9,152 nt of DNA, from positions 1-9,152 of the forward strand of contig JAQUAC010000079.1 of NCBI GenBank assembly GCA_028687415.1, written 5' to 3'. The first letter of the stretch is position 1. Every line of letters begins with the position of its first letter. The notes beneath the pieces were generated by a model. That model was not told the origin of the DNA. It saw nothing but the letters and a program-made list of their open reading frames with translations, and made no database searches. This DNA is from Acidocella sp. (GTDB lineage: Bacteria; Pseudomonadota; Alphaproteobacteria; Acetobacterales; Acetobacteraceae). Position numbers and translations under genes: made by a program. This document shows, piece by piece, positions 6,365-9,152 of the stretch.

Positions 6365-6987
6365 ATCCAAGCCATGACTGCCCGCTCTGCCCGCGTTTGG
6401 TGGCGTACCGGGAGAGCAACCGCCGCGCCAATCCGGCTGGCTTCAACGGCCCTGTTCCGAGCTTCGGGCCGCTTGAAGCCAGGCTTCTGGTAGTGGGCCA
6501 GGCGCCCGGCGTGAACGGCGCCAACACCACAGGCCGGCCTTTCACCGGCGATGTCGCTGGGCGGCTGCTCTACGCCATGCTGCTGCAAACCGGCTTCGCC
6601 AGCGGCACTTATGCCGAGCGCGCGGATGACGGGCTGCAACTGCATGATTGCCGCATCACCAACGCCGTGCGCTGCGCCCCGCCGCAGCACAAGCTGGAAA
6701 CACAGGAAATCAACACCTGCCGCCCCTTCCTGGCCCAGGAAATCGCCGCGATGCCAAATTTACGCGCGTTCCTGTCCATTGGCCGCGAGCCGCATGAGGG
6801 TATCCTACGCGTGCTGGGGCTGAAGCCGTCGGCCTATAAATTCGCCCATGGGGCGATGCACGAACTACCTAATGGCTTGGTGCTGGCGGACAGCTTCCAT
6901 ACTTCGCAATACAACGTGAATACCGGGCGGCTGACTGCGGAAATGTTCGAGGCCGTGGTGAAAAGCCTGCGGGATTACCTGCGGTAA
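6361..6987 (+). CDS. Family-5 (UdgB-type) iron-sulfur uracil-DNA glycosylase
   Basis: Removes uracil, and in this family often hypoxanthine or other deaminated bases, from DNA, starting base excision repair. The 208-residue protein has four cysteines placed as a [4Fe-4S] ligand set: Cys7 and Cys10 (CPLCPRL), Cys105 (NAVRCAPP) and Cys120 (NTCRPFL). Motif A reads GQAPGVNGANTTGRPFTGD (residues 46-64), lacking the acidic or Asn activating residue of families 1 and 4, which points to family 5. The catalytic-loop region is FHTSQYNVNTGRLT (179-192) with His180 and Asn185 spaced as in characterised UdgB proteins, as I recall them. The ATG overlaps the NYN gene stop (ATGA). A family-4 assignment is less likely because of motif A. 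Confidence 0.9.
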   Translation: MNPSHDCPLCPRLVAYRESNRRANPAGFNGPVPSFGPLEARLLVVGQAPGVNGANTTGRPFTGDVAGRLLYAMLLQTGFASGTYAERADDGLQLHDCRITNAVRCAPPQHKLETQEINTCRPFLAQEIAAMPNLRAFLSIGREPHEGILRVLGLKPSAYKFAHGAMHELPNGLVLADSFHTSQYNVNTGRLTAEMFEAVVKSLRDYLR

Positions 6988-7018
6988 CCGGCAGGGATAT
7001 TCCCCCGCCCTACCGGTT
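6986..7018. terminator. Hairpin between convergent glycosylase and smpB genes
   Basis: Arms AACCGGCAGGG (6986-6996) and CCCTACCGGTT (7008-7018) pair over 11 positions with one mismatch and an 11-base spacer. The left arm starts in the glycosylase stop codon (TAA, 6985-6987) and the right arm contains the smpB stop (TAG, 7012-7010). There is only a short T-containing stretch after it on the + strand (CTTGAG). It is probably a shared terminator or 3' end structure for both genes. Confidence 0.5.
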
Positions 7019-7492
7019 CTTGAGTAGCCGCGCCTTGTCCCGCTGCCAATCCCGCGCCGCCACTGCCTGCCGCTTATCCGCCTTCTGCTTGCCCTCGGCG
7101 ATGCCAAGCGTGACTTTCGCCAGACCTTTCGGGTTGAAGTGGATATCCAGCGGCACCACCGTGTTACGATCACGCCCGATGGCACTGAATATCTGGTTGC
7201 GCTCTTTCTTCTTCACCAGCAGCTTGCGCAGGCCCCGCACCTCAAAGCGCGAGAGCACCCCGCCCTGGTATTCAGGGATGTACATGTTGAACAGAAACAG
7301 CTCGCCGTTGCGCTCACCGGCCCAGGCTTCGTTCAGCGTGGCCCGGCCCAGGCGCAGGGACTTCACCTCCACCCCCTTCAGCACGATCCCGGCCTCAATG
7401 GTGGAGAGTATCTTATAGTCAAACCGCGCCTTGCGGTTCTGCGCCGCGATGCCGTGGGAGATGAAGCCGGACTTACCCTTCTCCTTGGTCAA
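7010..7492 (-). CDS. smpB: SsrA-binding protein
   Basis: Binds tmRNA and delivers it to stalled ribosomes for trans-translation, tagging the incomplete protein for degradation. The 160-residue protein is of family length and has GFISHGIAAQNRKARFDY (residues 9-26), GIVLKGVEVKSLRLGRATL (35-53), the beta-barrel strand LFLFNMYIPEYQ (65-76), and the basic C-terminal tail DKRQAVAARDWQRDKARLL (139-157) that reaches into the decoding centre. The start is TTG at 7492, overlapping the dapA stop (TTGA); there is no in-frame ATG or GTG that keeps the conserved N-terminus, and the resulting MTKEKGKSGFISHG start fits the family. Translation is probably coupled to dapA. No tmRNA gene (ssrA) is visible here. 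Confidence 0.95.
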   Translation of the reverse strand: MTKEKGKSGFISHGIAAQNRKARFDYKILSTIEAGIVLKGVEVKSLRLGRATLNEAWAGERNGELFLFNMYIPEYQGGVLSRFEVRGLRKLLVKKKERNQIFSAIGRDRNTVVPLDIHFNPKGLAKVTLGIAEGKQKADKRQAVAARDWQRDKARLLKNR

Positions 7493-8367
7493 TTCAGCAA
7501 GCCCACTTCCAGCATGGCGGCTTTGATGCGCTGGGCCGAGGCTTCGCTCACCGGCACCAGCGGCAGGCGCACGTTATTGGTGCCAAACCCGAGCAGCGAG
7601 GCTGCGTATTTCACCGGACCGGGGTTGCTCTCGCAGAACATCGCGTCATGCAGGGGCAGCAGGCGCATCTGAATGTCCAGCGCCTCCTTGATCGCGCCAC
7701 GCGCCCAGGCGGCATGCATCTCGGCACACAGGCGCGGGGCCACGTTGGCGGTGACGGAAATGCAGCCATGCCCGCCATTGGCGAGATAGCTGAGGGCGGT
7801 ATGGTCCTCACCCGAGAGCTGGATGAAATGCGGCCCGCAGGTACGCAGCGTGTGCAGCGGACGGGCAAGGTTCGCGGTGGCGTCTTTCACGCCGGCGATG
7901 TTCTTGATCTGCGCCAACCGCGCCATCGTCTCTACCGACATGTCAATAACCGAACGGCCGGGGATATTGTAGATGAACACCGGCAGGCTCACAGCCTCGG
8001 CAATGGCCTGATAATGGCGGAACAGACCTTCCTGCGTCGGCTTGTTGTAATAGGGGGTCACCACCAGCACGCCATCCGCGCCGGCCTTTTCCGCATGCTG
8101 GGCCAGGCTCACCGCCTCGACCGTGGAATTGGAGCCCGCACCGGCCATCACCGGCACGCGGCCCTTCGCCGCCCCCACGGCCAGCTCCACCACGCGCTTA
8201 TGCTCCTCATGGCTGAGCGTGGGCGATTCGCCGGTGGTGCCAACCGGCACAATCCCGGACGTGCCCTCGGCGATCTGCCAGTCTATAAGGCGGATATAGG
8301 CTTCCTCATCGATGCTCCCATTCTCGAACATCGGGGTCACCAGAGCGGTAAGCGAGCCGTGAAACAT
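7489..8367 (-). CDS. dapA: 4-hydroxy-tetrahydrodipicolinate synthase
   Basis: Condenses pyruvate with aspartate semialdehyde, the first committed step to lysine and to diaminopimelate for peptidoglycan. The 292-residue length matches the family, and the key residues fall at the same numbers as in the E. coli enzyme: Thr44-Thr45 in VGTTGESPTL, Tyr107 in PYYNKP, Tyr133 and Arg138 in FIYNIPGRS, and the Schiff-base Lys161 in GVKDATAN. The ATG at 8367 is preceded by AGGAG six bases upstream, a good ribosome site. The frame stays open for almost 600 more bases upstream, but that extension is antisense to slt and has no dapA character. smpB follows with a four-base overlap. The gene is divergent from slt across 100 bases. 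Confidence 0.96.
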   Translation of the reverse strand: MFHGSLTALVTPMFENGSIDEEAYIRLIDWQIAEGTSGIVPVGTTGESPTLSHEEHKRVVELAVGAAKGRVPVMAGAGSNSTVEAVSLAQHAEKAGADGVLVVTPYYNKPTQEGLFRHYQAIAEAVSLPVFIYNIPGRSVIDMSVETMARLAQIKNIAGVKDATANLARPLHTLRTCGPHFIQLSGEDHTALSYLANGGHGCISVTANVAPRLCAEMHAAWARGAIKEALDIQMRLLPLHDAMFCESNPGPVKYAASLLGFGTNNVRLPLVPVSEASAQRIKAAMLEVGLLN

Positions 8368-8467
8368 TTTATACTCCTGTTGGCCTCCACGTAATCGTCT
8401 CGCCAGCGTGCTGCAAGCACCTTGCTGTTGTTTGGCCCTAAAGCGGCCCGCTGCTACACTAGTACGC
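8368..8467. promoter_or_regulatory. dapA-slt divergent intergenic region
   Basis: 100 bases between the two start codons. It holds the dapA ribosome site, a dyad GTGCT-GCA-AGCAC at 8408-8420, and an overlapping dyad GCAAG-CAC-CTTGC at 8413-8425. On the - strand TTGCAG (8416-8411) could serve as a -35 for dapA, but no good -10 follows at the right distance. The dyads could be operators; I do not recognise a regulator. Confidence 0.4.
8432..8460 (+). promoter_or_regulatory. Candidate promoter of slt
   Basis: TTGGCC (8432-8437) and TACACT (8455-8460) are separated by 17 bases; each matches four of six consensus positions. A start six to eight bases after the -10 would fall at about 8466-8468, at or next to the ATG (8468). 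No Shine-Dalgarno sequence precedes that ATG, consistent with a leaderless or nearly leaderless transcript. Short, moderate matches like these also arise by chance. Confidence 0.4.
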
Positions 8468-9152
8468 ATGAAGTTCCTGGCCGCCTTGCCACTCCTGCTT
8501 GTCCCTGCTTTTGCCTGCGCGCAAACCCCAGCTTCGCCGCAGATCATGACTGATGTGCATAACGGCGATTTCACCGATGCGGCTGATCTCGCCGCCGCCA
8601 CGGGCGACCCTCTGGTGCAGAAACTGGTCACGTTTTTCCAACTGACGAACCAGGGGGGCGGCACGGCGGGTGAGATCCAGCAATTCATCGCCGCCAATCC
8701 GGACTGGCCAGAGCAAGGGCTGCTGGCGTTGCGGGCGAAGCAGGCCGCCGGCCTACCCAGCATCACAATACCGGAACAGCCCCCTTCCTTCCTCGTGCAG
8801 GCGCAGGCGCTGCACGCCGCCGGGCAGGATGCCCAGGCCGCCGCCTTGTGGGAGAGCCAGGGCAAGGCCGCGATGGCGCAAGCAGATACCGCACAGCAGC
8901 TCATGTTCTGGCCCGCGCAGAACACCCTGGCCCGCGCCCTGCTGGCGGCGGGCGACGCCAAGAGCGCGTATCAGGTCGTCATCTCCGTGAACCCGCCGAT
9001 TGCCGGGGACACCGCGCGCAGCCAAATCGCCGACCGGGACTTCCTCGCCGGTTTCCTGCTCCTTCGCTTCCTGAAGCAGCCGGATAAGGCGGCGGCTTGG
9101 TTCACCGACCTGTCCACCTCCTCCACCGCAGTCATCACCCAGGCGCGGGCCT
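8468..9152 (+). CDS. Lytic murein transglycosylase, N-terminal part (runs off the window)
   Basis: Probably a soluble lytic transglycosylase (Slt70 type), cleaving the MurNAc-GlcNAc bond of peptidoglycan in the periplasm. Only the first 228 residues are present, without a stop, so the catalytic domain lies beyond the window. The start MKFLAALPLLLVPAFACAQ is a signal peptide with a likely AxA cleavage after Ala18. The alpha-helical region has the segments DPLVQKLVTFFQL (about residues 47-59) and IQQFIAANPDWPEQ (70-83), typical of the U-shaped superhelical domain of alphaproteobacterial Slt proteins, followed by further TPR-like helices rich in Ala and Gln. Cys17 lacks a proper lipobox, so it is probably not a lipoprotein. 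The gene is divergent from dapA. Without the catalytic domain the assignment rests on the N-terminal style and context. Confidence 0.75.
   Translation, partial: MKFLAALPLLLVPAFACAQTPASPQIMTDVHNGDFTDAADLAAATGDPLVQKLVTFFQLTNQGGGTAGEIQQFIAANPDWPEQGLLALRAKQAAGLPSITIPEQPPSFLVQAQALHAAGQDAQAAALWESQGKAAMAQADTAQQLMFWPAQNTLARALLAAGDAKSAYQVVISVNPPIAGDTARSQIADRDFLAGFLLLRFLKQPDKAAAWFTDLSTSSTAVITQARA

Noticed and set aside
8513..8524. Possible lipoprotein signal at Cys17 of the slt product
   Set aside because: The residues before the cysteine (A-F-A) do not match the lipobox, while an AxA signal peptidase I site fits.
8368..8961. Upstream extension of the dapA frame to 490 codons
   Set aside because: It is antisense to slt, has no dapA-like sequence, and the ATG at 8367 has a good ribosome site and gives the exact family length and residue numbering.
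1..9152. Mobile elements, CRISPR arrays, phage genes, defence systems, tRNA or rRNA genes
   Set aside because: No transposase, integrase, spaced direct repeats, defence-type domains or tRNA cloverleaf were seen; every stretch longer than 200 bases is filled by a conserved housekeeping or family gene.

Overview
The window holds twelve protein genes, all of housekeeping or accessory-housekeeping type, packed tightly on both strands of a GC-rich genome. No phage, insertion sequence, CRISPR array or RNA gene is visible. The gene content and order (slt, dapA, smpB, family-5 uracil-DNA glycosylase, NYN protein, folK, rpoZ, rsh, acpS) suggest an alphaproteobacterium, probably in or near the Acetobacteraceae/Rhodospirillales. 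That placement is inferred from remembered gene order and protein style, not from a search.

Left part (1-1186, + strand): the 3' end of a D-alanyl-D-alanine carboxypeptidase (low-molecular-weight PBP) overlaps a small DUF3297-type gene by four bases (ATGA). A perfect hairpin at 1194-1219 separates this pair from the convergent flavin-reductase-family gene (1209-1826, - strand). The 177 bases upstream of that gene are unusually rich in dyad symmetry, including a 10-bp inverted repeat that buries its start codon and a 22-codon ORF with a good ribosome-binding site.

Centre (2004-5666, - strand): folK, rpoZ, rsh (bifunctional (p)ppGpp synthetase/hydrolase) and acpS form one apparent operon. It joins folate synthesis, RNA polymerase omega, the stringent-response enzyme and activation of acyl carrier protein. 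rsh and acpS overlap by GTGA. The rpoZ-rsh junction carries three successive perfect inverted repeats, and the N-terminus of the rsh reading frame there is doubtful.

Right part: an AT-rich divergent intergenic region (5667-5788) separates folK from a + strand pair, an NYN-domain nuclease-like protein and a family-5 Fe-S uracil-DNA glycosylase (ATGA overlap). These converge on smpB (trans-translation), which starts with TTG overlapping the dapA stop (lysine/diaminopimelate synthesis). Divergent from dapA is the start of a periplasmic lytic transglycosylase (slt), cut by the window end; its best promoter places the transcription start at or next to the ATG. Cell-wall genes therefore lie at both ends (carboxypeptidase, dapA, slt).

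I did not find a convincing undescribed system. The most interesting signals are small regulatory structures: the flavin reductase leader, the rpoZ-rsh junction and the possibly leaderless slt.
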